A stretch of DNA of 64,000 bases from Nematopogon swammerdamellus (taxonomy: Eukaryota; Arthropoda; Insecta; Lepidoptera; Adelidae): NCBI GenBank assembly GCA_946902875.1, contig OX336336.1:29405558-29469557 (forward strand). Reading direction: 5' to 3'. The notes beneath the pieces were generated by a model. It was given only the letters and a program-made list of their open reading frames with translations, was not told the origin of the DNA and searched no databases. Shown in pieces: positions 21,292-31,674 of the stretch (position 1 is its first letter; every line of letters starts with the position of its first letter). The position numbers and the translations under genes are program-made.

Positions 21292-21695
21292 AAGCGGCGG
21301 GTGGCCGAGTAGTTTGGGCATCGGCTTCTCATGCGAGAGGTCCGCGGTTCGAATCCGGTCGGCGTGTACCAATGAGTTTTTTCTGACGAAAAAATTTACG
21401 TGCATACCTACATCTGCTGCTTCACCGTTCGGAACCGGTGTAAAACTGTAGGTCCCTTCCCTTGCCCCTTACTAGGTGATAGGCTCAAATTGTAGCCGAC
21501 TGTGTTGGTACCGCCGTACTGGATGTATGATGGCCGCATAGCAGCCTCTGTTCTGTTCTCCTCTAGTCCAGTATAGCCAGCAATCCAGGGAAGTCTCCGG
21601 TATGGCACCTACATTCTCGGAGGTGATATTGGCTGGTCGGAGCATGCGCCTTGGCCCCTCCGACTCAGCCACCGATACCGGATTACATAAAAAAA
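21292..21695 (+). mobile_element. SINE family 2, intact reference copy
   Basis: tRNA-like head with box A (gtggccgagtagtttgggca) and box B (ggttcgaatccggtcggcg), body with gaaccggtgtaaaactgtag and ccagtatagccagcaatcca, and A-tail at about 21686. About 400 bp. It ends only about 30 bp before the E7 acceptor. Confidence 0.9.
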
Positions 21696-21724
21696 AACAT
21701 TGGTGTGTGTGTGCGTGTGTGCAG

Positions 21725-21876
21725 GTGAAGCACGCAGATCTGACGCAGTACCCGTGCAAGGTGTGCTCGGCGACCTTCCTGTCGCTGGAGGAGGTGGACG
21801 CGCACATGCACCGGCACGGCCACTACGAGAGCCGACCCTACAAGTGTCCCGTGCACTCACCACCCTGCTCCAGGAG
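21725..21876 (+). CDS. E7: finger 4 and the variant first half of finger 5
   Basis: Phase 0 in, phase 2 out, donor gtctct after AGG AG. VKH closes finger 3. Finger 4 is CKVCSATFLSLEEVDAHMHR then H. Finger 5 begins YKCPVHSPPCSRR: the Cys spacing is C-x6-C instead of C-x2-C because of a 12-nt in-frame insertion (CACTCACCACCC) after CCC GTG. Removing it would give the standard CPVCSRRF. The alternative is an assembly or splicing nuance. Confidence 0.8.
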
Positions 21877-21958
21877 GTCTCTCCACTCCTACACACTATT
21901 CTAGCTTATTATTGTGTGTGTTGCGCTCTGTGTCATACAATACTCACATTTTTGAAGT

Positions 21959-22165
21959 GAAAACTTCTTTAGCGGCTCTTGGCACTTTTTTAGATGGGTA
22001 AAAAATGTTAAACTCGCGTCAGATCTCGCGTCAGATCCGTAGCCTGATCGAAAAAGCGTAAGATTCGAAACTTCTTTAGCGGCGCTTGGCACTTTTTTAG
22101 ATGGGTAAAAAATGTTAAACTCGCTTCAGATCCGTAGCCTGATCGAAAAAGCGTAAGATTCGTTG
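21959..22165. repeat. Tandem duplication, about 109-bp unit, two copies
   Basis: The stretch with acttctttagcggctcttgg to gatcgaaaaagcgtaagatt is repeated back to back, with gctcttgg/gcgcttgg differences. Confidence 0.75.
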
Positions 22166-22309
22166 AAATTATGGATGAAAGTTGATTTTTCTGAGAAATA
22201 AACTTTTTGATGTAAAATAATTATAATAGTTCTGTAGTGTTAATTTTTTTATGCAATATAAATTGTCATGTTTGTCTACGATAGCGCAATAAATGAATAT
22301 TGTATTTTC

Positions 22310-22526
22310 CTTACCTATAATAAAATCCAACGTCTGCTTTCTGTCTGAGTGTCTGTCTGTCCGCTTATAACTCGAGAACCACTGAACCGATTTTAATAAA
22401 ACAACATTTTACAGATAGCTTGATTCTTCCCATCAACTATAGGCTACTTACTATCACGCTAAATGGCTTATGAGGTTAGCAGAGAAGTCAAATATGAGAG
22501 CGGGCGGAGCCGCGGGCACAGCTAGT
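22310..22526 (+). mobile_element. Helitron-type element, copy of a second family
   Basis: Contains aaaatccaacgtctgctttc, ataactcgagaaccactgaa and ends gcggagccgcgggcacag followed by ctagt. The same family lies inverted at 43365-43605. Confidence 0.7.
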
Positions 22527-22679
22527 ACCACATAAATGATAGTACTTTTATACTGATAAATAAAACAATTCGTGCGAAATTATTCCCTAACCATTCCAAA
22601 ATATTCAAAAATGCACAACGTTGATGTTTAAGTTTTCACTTCTGCCGGCACTCCCGGAGTGCAACCTTAGGCTTTTTTT

Positions 22680-23075
22680 TTTATGGAAACTGACACGGTT
22701 GGCTACGGGTTATGGGCTGACATCACGGTGATACGGTTGGTTATCACCGTGATGTCAGCCCATAACCCGGTGTTCTAGGTGCCATGTCAGTGCTTCCCTT
22801 CATTTCGTGTCGGCTACACTGAACTGGACGGAAAACACGAACTATTTACATAGCCGTTTCGATCGACGTTTCATTCAGTGCGGTGGTACCAGCCCGGGCC
22901 GGATGAATCCTACCACCTTGTAAGGTAGGAAGGGAAGGGACCTACAGTTTTACGTGGAATCCGAGCCACGGTCATCCTCCAACGGTCGAGCGGTCACCCA
23001 TCCCAGTACTGACCGCGCCCAGGTGTGCTTAACAACAGTCGACCGACCGCACCACTGAGCTACCGAGGCTGACAA
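22680..23075 (-). mobile_element. SINE family 1, full length with tRNA/5S-like head
   Basis: On the minus strand it starts at 23075 with cctcggtagctcagtggtgc (tRNA box-A-like), then gttaagcacacctgggcgcg and gtcagtactgggatgggtga, which closely match the 3' half of insect 5S rRNA, then the family body. The distal end (22706-22768) is an inverted duplication of the gttatgggctgacatcac block. Confidence 0.85.
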
Positions 23076-23079
23076 AGAC

Positions 23080-23698
23080 ACACGGCAACTTGGATTGGGG
23101 TGGATCAGGCAAAACAGTGCTTGGTTCCCTGGAGAGGCCACAAAAATCTGTTCTGAAAATTATGAATCATAAATCCTTTCGTTATCTCTCTGAAGCGCTC
23201 TTCAAGGAGAGCCAAGTATTGGACGTAAGACAGTCCTACAGGCGGAGACTCGCGTCCTAATTCCAAACCAGTACTCATCTCCACATACACAGTACACACA
23301 CACAAACACTGGACACCACTACGATGACAGGACACTCTTGCCAAACTAATTCATCCATCACACAACATTTTTACGATAATCATGTATTTCCCGGAAATGT
23401 ATTGAGTCTGCCCACCCTAGGTGCCATCTGCAATTCCTTTCGTAATTCCTCGTTTTGACCACAATCCATCAGCAAATTCACACTCCTTGTTGCACCGATC
23501 ACAATTTCAAGAGCCTCTTTCATTCATCAGGAATTTAAATGTATTTAATGGAATGTGGCTTGAACGTGTTAGAGCTAGCACTATTTTAGGCATTTGTATA
23601 GTGGACGCCTGGAACCATGGCGCCTGTGCTGAGGAACAGATAAACTGTTGAACTTACAGAGCTATCCTCGAATGTATTTGAAAGTGTGCGTGTGTCAG
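23080..23698. other. Unassigned intron sequence
   Basis: No exon with matching phase and no recognised repeat. ORFs here are short and of unremarkable composition. Confidence 0.4.
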
Positions 23699-23784
23699 GT
23701 TTCAGAACAAGTCTGCGCTGAACCGGCACATGGAGCTGGTGCACACCACGCCGCTGCGCTTCAGCTGCAACTACTGCCCGCAGA
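23699..23784 (+). CDS. E8: end of finger 5 and start of finger 6
   Basis: Phase 2 in, phase 1 out. FQNKSALNRHMELVH completes finger 5 with x12 and H-x4-H spacing. Finger 6 starts FSCNYCPQ. Acceptor gtgtcag, donor gtcagt. Confidence 0.9.
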
Positions 23785-24398
23785 GTCAGTACCACCCACC
23801 CACCCACTATCACCATTCCATACCGGCCTCTTTAGCTAACACTTCCCTAACTTAACATAGTCAGGCGCCGTAACTTCCAGGTGGGCCCCACTTTCGCCCC
23901 GAAAAAATTTACCAAAAATTTCGTGAAATAATGAAGTCAGATCAATAAACTCTATTTGCACTTATAGCGAATGAAATTATGCACGAATCTAAGTCAAACA
24001 AATGAGGATTTACTTATTTAGAAGCACAGCCGCATTTTTTAAATTCCAAACACGCTGGGCATTTTTACTGAATTGTTTCTAGCCTAAAATTGACAATTCC
24101 CATTTACATGTCATATACCAAATTTTAGGTTAAGAACGCAGCCACTAAAACTCCGAACAACATACCTACATATTATGTAAGAGGCCATTGAATTTTATTA
24201 AATGTTTGTTTTTAAAATCCAAATTTTTGCACCGCGAAAGTGGCCCGGGATTCAGGCGGGGTAATCATTATTATAACATTTGCCTAACCTACAGGTTAAA
24301 CATAATGCGACACTTAGAATGGTGTAGAGTAGAGAGTAGAGTATTGAGTGCAGAGTGTTGAGTGAGTGACGATGGTGCGTGTGGGTGTGCGGGTGCAG
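23785..24398. other. Intron 8, AT-rich, nothing recognised
   Basis: No repeat or gene identified. Confidence 0.4.
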
Positions 24399-24510
24399 GG
24401 TTCTCTACGGCGCCGCGGCTGGCGCGACACGTGCGCGAGCACGCCGGCGGCCGCCCCTACCCCTGCAAGTTCTGCCACAAGACCTTCGTCAAGTCTCACC
24501 ACTACACCAG
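24399..24510 (+). CDS. E9: end of finger 6 and most of finger 7
   Basis: Phase 1 in, phase 2 out. The split codon A|GG gives [18 protein letters not shown] (finger 6), linker AGGRPYP, and finger 7 [16 protein letters not shown]. Acceptor ggtgcag, donor gtacct. Confidence 0.92.
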
Positions 24511-24584
24511 GTACCTACCCGACATGGCATCTTCTACAATCTACATGTTTACACCGTCTCACACTACGACCGCACGGTCAGCTT

Positions 24585-24905
24585 TTTTTTTTATGGATAC
24601 TGACACGTTTGGCTACATCACCTACAACATCCGTGATGTCAGCCCATAACACCGGGTGTACTAAGTGCCATGTCAGTGCTTCCCTTCGGTCGTGCCGGGT
24701 ACGCTGAACTGGACGAAAAACACAAACTATTTACATAGCCGTTTCGACCGACCTTTCAGTCAGTGCAGTGGTACCAACCCGGACGGGTTAAACCCTACCA
24801 CCTAGTAATAAAGAAGGGAGTCATATCCCTTAGTCACCTTTTACGACATACACGGGGAGAGATGCAGTGGCGCTATTCTTTTAAAGTACCTGCTAAAAGT
24901 AAAGA
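24585..24905 (-). mobile_element. SINE family 1, headless copy
   Basis: Reverse complement of the family body. The T run at about 24580-24590 is the A-tail; the block with gggatatgactcccttcttt is at the 5' side. Confidence 0.8.
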
Positions 24906-25069
24906 TAGACTAAATATACCTATTATTTAGGTACATAAATATTTACTAACTAGGTTAGAGATGCTATGGAGACTTCACGTCGCATCGCGGCTAAAGTCCT
25001 ATTCCGATAACGGAGGAAGAAAGCATGTTTGAGGAGCGCGTCCTACTGTAGGTCGGTGTGTTGTTGCAG

Positions 25070-25163
25070 ACACTTGCGGCTGAAGCACTCTCACGCGAGC
25101 GTCGGCCGCGGCGACGACGACCAGTTGCAGTGCAACGAGTGTCCAGAGACATTCTCCACTCAG
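25070..25163 (+). CDS. E10: end of finger 7 and start of finger 8
   Basis: Phase 2 in, phase 0 out. HLRLKH completes finger 7; finger 8 begins LQCNECPETFSTQ. Acceptor gttgcag, donor gtgaat. Confidence 0.92.
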
Positions 25164-25846
25164 GTGAATCCATGAGCGTGCCTTATCACTTTACTCTTCA
25201 ATCTATCAGACCATATTCTATGTAGATAAACATCTTGACAACTTCAGAAAAATGTACAGAGAAGTGTGCAGTATTGATAAGAACGGTTGTCTGATAGAGA
25301 AGGACAACTTGCAGACATATATAAGTGGGAAGAGTAAGTTCCATTGGCAGGCTAGCGGAAGGAAGTTAGCTAAGGATGGATGGAACTGTATTGTAATAGT
25401 AATATCGGGGCACCCCGCGCGCACACAACTTTCTTATTGCTTCAGCTGGCCATGCACTATCTGGCACCCCCTGTATTTCCAGATTGGCTGCGAGGGCCGT
25501 CCTGCTCCATATTTTCGAACTTGTATCGCATTTCCTCGATTACTTGACGCAATTCAACCCGTTCTTTGTTGGTATCCTCGTCCTCCAGCTGCCGAATCGC
25601 TCGTTTTGGGTTTGTTGAATGTCGTCAAGCTTCTTTTCATTATTCTTTAGAGCTGCGAGTATCTGCTTCACAGTGACAGCGTTGCTAATGTCGAGCAGAG
25701 ATAAATTTATATGTCGAGAGAAATAAATTTATATCTATAGTGAAGATGATTTTTTCTACTAAAGTCGTCATATTTTTTCATTTTATTTGTGTTAGGCAAG
25801 GGATGATTCCACAAAATGTAACATAGCGCCGTGTGCGGTGTGACAG
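25164..25846. other. Intron 10, nothing recognised
   Basis: A 132-codon plus-strand ORF at 25252-25650 has no recognisable domain and lacks the GC bias of the exons. Confidence 0.4.
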
Positions 25847-25967
25847 GAGGAGCAGACGTACCACGAGGCGCAGCACGCGACCCGCAACCTGACGTGTCCG
25901 CTGTGCGAGGAGCAGTTCGGCAGCGTGGACGGCGTCACCGACCACATCAAGCTGCACGCCGACCAGG
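25847..25967 (+). CDS. E11: end of finger 8 and finger 9
   Basis: Phase 0 in, phase 1 out. EEQTYHEAQH completes finger 8. Finger 9 is CPLCEEQFGSVDGVTDHIKL then H. Acceptor gtgacag; donor ggtacct with G as the last exon base. The 3' part of this exon is repeated downstream in a 128-bp array. Confidence 0.92.
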
Positions 25968-26445
25968 GTACCTCTCTCATTGATCCTTCACTCCAGTACA
26001 GCACGCGACCCGCAACCTGACGTGTCCGCTGTGCGAGGAGCAGTTCGGCAGCGTGGACGGCGTCACCGACCACATCAAGCTGCACGCCGACCAGGGTACC
26101 TCTCTCATTGATCCTTCACTCCAGTACAGCACGCGACCCGCAACCTGACGTGTCCGCTGTGCGAGGAGCAGTTCGGCAGCGTGGACGGCGTCACCGACCA
26201 CATCAAGCTGCACGCCGACCAGGGTACCTCTCTCATTGATCCTTCACTCCAGTACAGCACGCGACCCGCAACCTGACGTGTCCGCTGTGCGAGGAGCAGT
26301 TCGGCAGCGTGGACGGCGTCACCGACCACATCAAGCTGCACGCCGACCAGGGTACATCTCTCATTGATCCTTCACTCCAGTACTGCACGCAACCCGCAAG
26401 CTGCCGTATCGGCTGAGTCTGAGGAGCAGTTTGGCAGCGTGGACC
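25871..26445 (+). repeat. 128-bp tandem array of exon E11
   Basis: Copies of the exon segment start at 25871 (in E11), 25999, 26127 and 26255 and are essentially identical. A fifth, decayed copy runs from about 26383. Each unit holds finger 9 plus 29 nt (gtacct...ctccag) that itself begins with GT and ends with AG. Confidence 0.95.
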
Positions 26446-26900
26446 AAATTTTTGGGCGGCGAAAGTCAGTGGAGTCAGGGGGGTCTACAGGTTAAATAAA
26501 ACCAATTGCAATCATTTATTTATCATGCATGATGGATGACACAAAGTAATCATACTTTACTTTTACAAAACGTTTACTTTTCTTAATACATGTCAAAGTG
26601 AAATTTGTCAAAATAAGGCGTTGCATATGATGGTTGTTATTTTATCTTTAGCTCTTGTACTGCAAAACCTGCTCCGACTGTAGGATCCCTGTGCCGGCAT
26701 ATTTTTACCTGCATTAAGTATAAGTAACATATAGTTTAGCGCATTCGCTGCCGCCCGCATGACGTCAGTTGGCCTCGTACGACAGACTGCTTACTGATTG
26801 CTTTTAGTAAATCTAACTACATCAAAGTGCCAACAGTTCCGTTCTCATTATCTGGTTTAACGTAAAGCCCCTTAGGTTTGCGTACCCCGTTGTTGTTGTT
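26446..26900. other. Unassigned intron sequence
   Basis: AT-rich. No gene or repeat recognised. Confidence 0.4.
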
Positions 26901-26959
26901 GTTGTTTTGGTTTGGGGTTGGCTCTAGGCCTGCAATCTGGGGGCAAACTGCTCTAGGCC

Positions 26960-27165
26960 CGCTTGGTTGGGGACCTTCGTGCAAAACCCCGCAGTCTCCA
27001 GCTACCCCAGCCAGCCTATATCTTCCATGACAAGTCGACCGGGGTGTCTGCAGGCCGCTTACCCCTTAGTCGCCTTTTACGACATGCACGGGGAGAGATG
27101 CAGTGGGACTATTCTTATTAAGTACCGACCCCACACAGTACCCCGTACGAAAACCTATTGCTAAG
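26960..27165 (-). mobile_element. Retroelement fragment with the gtcgccttttacgacatgca block
   Basis: Shares ccccttagtcgccttttacg and cacggggagagatgcagtgg with 39905-40040 and, inverted, 55830-55955. Preceded by a gtt microsatellite at about 26890. Confidence 0.6.
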
Positions 27166-27169
27166 CCTA

Positions 27170-27345
27170 CTACGTCTGGCTGTCTGTCTGGGCGGATTTA
27201 ACAACAAATTAAGGTGAGAGAAATTTAAAAGTGAAAAATTTACGGTCGCCATACAAGAATCGTGTGTGTTTTCTTCTTTTTTGTGGTGCGGAAACCTCGG
27301 TGCGCGAGTCCGATTCGCACTTGGCCAGGTTTTTTTCTTGCTACG
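27170..27345 (-). mobile_element. RTE-type 3' end fragment (minus)
   Basis: Contains gcgagtccgattcgcacttg followed by gccagg, the reverse complement of the start of the repeats at 28252 and 47587. Confidence 0.55.
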
Positions 27346-27456
27346 GATTAGAACTGTTGTCATTGAAGTCACATTTAGTTCACAGTCATGTTGGGGTTAG
27401 ACAGAAAGGGTGATGCAAACTTTGACAGTGTTGTGCGCTTGTGTGTGCGTGCGCAG

Positions 27457-27548
27457 AGAAGCAGCACCTGTGCGAGTTGTGCGAGCTGGTGTTCGTGTCG
27501 GAGGAGCGGCTGGAGCGACACGTCAGCCAGCGTCACCAAGCGCACGAG
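27457..27548 (+). CDS. E12: zinc finger 10
   Basis: Phase 1 in, phase 0 out. The split codon G|AG joins HADQ to EKQHLCELCELVFVSEERLE. The finger is C-x2-C-x12-H-x4-H (ends RHVSQRH), followed by QAHE. Acceptor gcgcag, donor gttagt. Last finger of the array. Confidence 0.9.
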
Positions 27549-27599
27549 GTTAGTACCCCGTTCGCGTACACTGCACCACCAAGGAACCTGGTAGAATGT

Positions 27600-28250
27600 G
27601 CTGATATTACGAACAAATTCTAACGAGCAAGTCTATTAAAAAAATATGTATAATACTGGAAATCTCACGAAGGCAGGCGATCCATACTTGGAGGTCCTCC
27701 ATTGAATATGTAACTCTATTTTCGCCCAATTTTAATATTAGTAATATTTCAATGAATGTTTCATAAACCGAGTGAGAAGGGTGGGCTGTACGGATAAATC
27801 CTTGTAAAAAAAATTCCAGGACAAAAGAAAAATTTTTTTTTTTGACAATTGTCATTTTATGCTTGCGTAATTTCGTATAGGTTATTTAACATTATTTAGA
27901 GTGCATTGTTTGAATACTTTAATTCATATCATTCAAGGTGTTAAACTTGTAATGGATTAAAAATGGTTTTATTACTTTACATTAGGCTACATTATAACCT
28001 TACGACTAGGCACTTGTTGAACTTTCCATTTGTCTTAGAGAGGTCGCGACGCGCGCGCGGTTGTTGCGCGCCGCCGCCGCGCGCCGCCGCCGCAAATAAA
28101 AACTACTTTTGTTGTTATTCATTAGTTTGTTATGTTTACCAACCCACAACATGAAACTAAGTCGCACAGTTTTTAACAGCAACATTCACAAACATTTCAT
28201 AATAAGCTAACTTATGCCCGCAGCTCCGCTCGCGTGATGACGACAATTTA
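27600..28250. other. Intron 12, first part
   Basis: AT-rich, with a GC-rich patch (gcgccgccg repeats) at about 28045-28095 and a minus-strand Helitron end fragment at about 28205-28240 (cttatgcccgcagctccgct). Confidence 0.4.
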
Positions 28251-28251
28251 T

Positions 28252-28590
28252 TAAAAAACCCGCGCAAGTGCGAGTCGAACTCGTGCACCGAGGGTTCCGT
28301 ATCATCATGTCAAAGTCAGTGCCACTCACACCATCTATGAATTAGTTAAAATGCTTCATACTCTTTTCGGTAGATGGCGCGCGTACATTTTTTAGTTTCT
28401 TGTATGGGGACCCCGTGATTTTTTTGCTTTTTCTTATTTTTATTATTTGTTAAATAACACATATTCTGTTAAAATTTCAACGGGCCACCTATTACGGTTC
28501 AAGAGATACAGCCCTCGGACAGACAGACAGACAGATGGCGTAGGCTTAGTAATAGGGTCCCGTACGACATATACGGAACCCTCAAAAGAG
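28252..28590 (+). mobile_element. RTE-type LINE/SINE 3' end, copy 1
   Basis: Starts gcgcaagtgcgagtcgaact, contains cattttttagtttcttgtat and gttcaagagatacagccctc, and ends cgtacgacatatacggaacc. Closely similar along its length to 47587-47980. Confidence 0.75.
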
Positions 28591-28788
28591 CGCACAAGAA
28601 CGATACGGTAGGATTCTGTGCACATAGACAGCGACAGATAAATTTGTATCAGCGCAAAAGAACACCACTAGTGTATCGTTTTATATGGGAGAGTGTACGC
28701 TCACCGCGACGGAACGTCTACGGGGTCCGCTGTGGTGACTAGTGCGGTAGTCGTGTTGACGCGGGGCGGTGGTGTTGTGGGTTACAGG

Positions 28789-30404
28789 CAGTGGCGGTTA
28801 TCCAGGTGAAGCAAGTGAAGCACCGCCTCACTTAATTATCTTGAAAGTAAAGAAAAAAAAAATTCAAAATACCATGAAAGAAAATTTAAAAAAAGTCCAT
28901 CCAAACTGATCAGAGAACATTAAAGACCAAAAGCGAACGGCGCACGGCGGCGCGGGGAGGTGGTGCGAGAGGGGTCCTTAGAGGCGACGAACGAAATACT
29001 TCAGCTCTGCGCCAAAGATGTGTTAGTGCATACAATACACATGTACTTGTCCACGCGCGTGTGTTGGCGCAAATGCCGACAGCACCATACAGCATAGCGC
29101 ATAATTTGAAAAAGTACCAGGGACACAGCCATGACAAGGAGCCGCACTCGCGGGAAAAAACATTGCATGACATTGTGCACAGTTGGTGAGATGCCGGACA
29201 CATCCGGCTCATATCGCTTTGAATTCGTGGCATGTACCTAGCAATTGAGGCGCTAATAAATCCTGCTGCATATGAACGATTACGTCGTCGCTGCGCTCGC
29301 CTAGACGGGCGGCGAGCGCTCTGTGTTCCCTTGAAGTACCAGGGTATAATCGGTAGATAAGAGTCTCAGTAAATAACATAACATGTCATACAGCACAGCG
29401 CATAATTTGAAAAAGTACCAGGGACACAGCTATGACAAGGAGCCGCACGCGCGGGAAAAAACATTGCATGAAATTGTGCACAGTTGGTGAGGGTGAGACG
29501 CCAGACACATCCGGCTCATATCGCTTTGAATTCGTGGCATGTACCTAGCAATTGAGGCGCTAATAAATCCTGCTGCTAAGTAGATAAGAGTCTCAGTAAA
29601 TAACATAACATGTCATACAATATTTTTTCCCGCGCACAGCTCCCCACCACGGCCAACCCTACCAAAAAGGTAACAATTTTGTGGTCCGATTGATGTTGAA
29701 GTACCAGGGTACAATCGGTAGATACGTAAGAGTCTCTGTAAATAACATAACATGTCACATAATATTTCTTCCCGCGCACACAGCTCCCACGGCCTCTCTC
29801 GGCTGCTCTCCTGGCACCTTTTCAAATTATGTGCAAAATTCTATCATAGGAATATCAAAGAGTTTGCGTCGCTGCGCTATTTATTTATTATATATAACTA
29901 TATAACCCTATGGGCCCACGAGTACGAGAACGAATGAAGTCCGCTGCGGGGTGTAGTGCGGGCAGGGGAGCGCGCGCTCGGCGAAGTTCGGCTGCAACTG
30001 GGCGCGCGCGAACTGCGAACGTGTTGGTACTCAAACTTCAGGTCTCGGTGAGATCTATCCATCTGTCACGTGAACTTTTGTTTTGGTCATAACTCGAGAA
30101 CCACTGGTGTTAGACCCATCGTGTCGGTACTCAAACTTCAGGTCTCGGTGAGATCTATCCATCTGTCACATGAACTTTTGTTTTGGTCATAACTCGAGAA
30201 CCACTGGTGCTAGACCCATCGTGTTGGTACTCAAACTTCAGGTCTCGGTGAGATCTATCCATCTGTCACATGAACTTTTGTTTTGGTCATAACTCGAGAA
30301 CCACTGGTGCTAGATCCATCGTGTTGGTACTCAACTTCAGGTCTAAGCTATGTAGGTGGATTTTTAGTCGCCTCACTAAAATTTATTGGTCAAAGCCGCC
30401 ACTG
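28789..30404. mobile_element. hAT-type element inserted on the E13 splice acceptor
   Basis: Ends CAGTGGCGG ... CCGCCACTG, flanked by the 8-bp duplication GTTACAGG (28781-28788 and 30405-30412). The right duplication contains the E13 acceptor AG and first exon base. Sub-terminal similarity extends further inward (gcctcactta / agtcgcctcacta). The interior has direct duplications (29086-29270 with 29387-29575) and a 100-bp tandem repeat. No transposase ORF is visible, so it is non-autonomous. Confidence 0.9.
30026..30350. repeat. 100-bp tandem repeat, 3.2 copies
   Basis: Units start at 30026, 30126, 30226 and 30326, each with ggtactcaaacttcaggtct and cataactcgagaaccactgg. Lies inside the hAT element. 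Confidence 0.9.
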
Positions 30405-30411
30405 GTTACAG

Positions 30412-30489
30412 GAGCTGCAGGCGGAAGAGGAGGAGGAGGAGGAAGAGGAGGAGCTGGTGTGCGAGAGAGACAACGCTACCATCACTCAG
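30412..30489 (+). CDS. E13: acidic linker
   Basis: 26 codons, phase 0/0. Encodes ELQA, a run of ten Glu, then LVCERDNATITQ. The acceptor gttacag is the right-hand target duplication of the hAT element. Donor gttaca. Confidence 0.75.
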
Positions 30490-30589
30490 GTTACATCACA
30501 CACCACTATGGTAACATTGCACGCCATTATTGTTACACCGCACACCATTATTCTATAACATTTTTAGAAATAATGTTGACTCGTACTGT

Positions 30590-30720
30590 GTGGGCAGTGG
30601 CAAACACTTTTGTAAATGTAGACTAAGTGGACGTAAAAAAACAAGTTCCCAGCGAAGGTTCTTGCCAGTTCTTCTTCGCTGTGATAATCGAACTTTTTTT
30701 TTTACCACCATAATCGAACT
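30590..30720 (+). mobile_element. Retroelement 3' end fragment
   Basis: Diverged relative of the 18840 and 35555 fragments (gcgaaggttcttgccagttc, then ttcgctgtgataatcgaac). Confidence 0.4.
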
Positions 30721-30799
30721 GTGCAATATATTAAATGTTAAAAACATTACCCTCCTTTTTGCTTTGCGCACACAGCATGGGTTTAAAGACTGACAGAGT

Positions 30800-31165
30800 T
30801 TTGCGAAAGTACCTCGCTGGAGCTATGTCGCGGTGCGGTGCATCGGCGTTGGATCGGCGATGTTAAGTACAGGCGAGGTTGCACTCTGGATGGGTGACCG
30901 TCAAACCGTTGAGACTGGCCGTGTTTCAGATTCCACGCAAAACTCTAGGTGCCTCACCAGATTACTAATTGGAAGGTTGTAACCCGCCCGGATCGCCACC
31001 ACCGCACTGCGTGAAGGTAGCTCGAAGTGGCTATTAATATGGTTCAGGTTTCGTTTAGTCCAGTGTAGTCGTTACGACCAAAGAGCAGCACTGAACGGCA
31101 GCTAGTTCGCGAAGGTGCGGCGGGCTCAATAGGTGATGCAGAGTAGCCAACTGTGTCAGCAAGAA
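30800..31165 (+). mobile_element. SINE family 1 relative with 5S-like head
   Basis: Contains gatgttaagtacaggcgagg and gcactctggatgggtgaccg (5S-like), then ccaccaccgcactgcgtgaa and gtccagtgtagtcgttacga body blocks. More diverged than the other copies. Confidence 0.6.
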
Positions 31166-31373
31166 CATTTAGAGAGTTTGGACGTCAGACTGTCCAATGC
31201 TTATATGAGAACTAGCGTCGCCGAGCTCCGCGGGTAGCGGAATTTGTACGTTTATACAAGCATCGTGTTACGCTGGCGCGGGGAAGGTCCGACGTCCTTA
31301 CCTATTCGAATGTTCTTGCGTGTCAGATTCCAAAAGGAAGATTATCAAAATGTGTGCGTATGTGTTTGTGCAG

Positions 31374-31455
31374 CTGCCGAGCCTGGACGTGGAGGAGGAG
31401 GCGGGGGACAGCAAGCCGGGCGTGGTGCCGCAGCCGGTGCAGCACGCCCCAGATG
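31374..31455 (+). CDS. E14: acidic/proline linker
   Basis: 27 codons plus one base, phase 0 in, phase 1 out. LPSLDVEEEAGDSKPGVVPQ then PVQHAPD. Acceptor ttgtgcag, donor gtacgc. Confidence 0.8.
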
Positions 31456-31674
31456 GTACGCACCACCAACACCCACACCCACACCCACAGTCAACACTGT
31501 ACAACATACTATACAACAACTTCTTCGTGGGTGTGATAGAACCATTGACTTGTACTGCGTGCGTCAGGACGACCCATACGACGGGCCCTCCTTGTTGAGG
31601 CTCCATCGTATGACCAGCTTGTTGTTCAGTCGATCGTTCTCTCATCTCCAACAGTTCGCCCAGCGAGGACGGAC

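Noticed and set aside
21293..21365. Functional tRNA gene
   Set aside because: Has A and B boxes but is the head of SINE 2, repeated at 5733, 8360 and 59313 with a shared non-tRNA body; no convincing acceptor stem.
22970..23075. 5S rRNA gene
   Set aside because: Only the 3' half of 5S is present and it continues into the SINE body.
25252..25650. 132-codon plus-strand ORF in intron 10
   Set aside because: No domain, AT-rich codons unlike the exons, no splice context required by neighbouring phases.
25792..26341. Minus-strand ORFs beginning MQLDVVGDAVHAAELLLA
   Set aside because: Antisense of the E11 tandem array.
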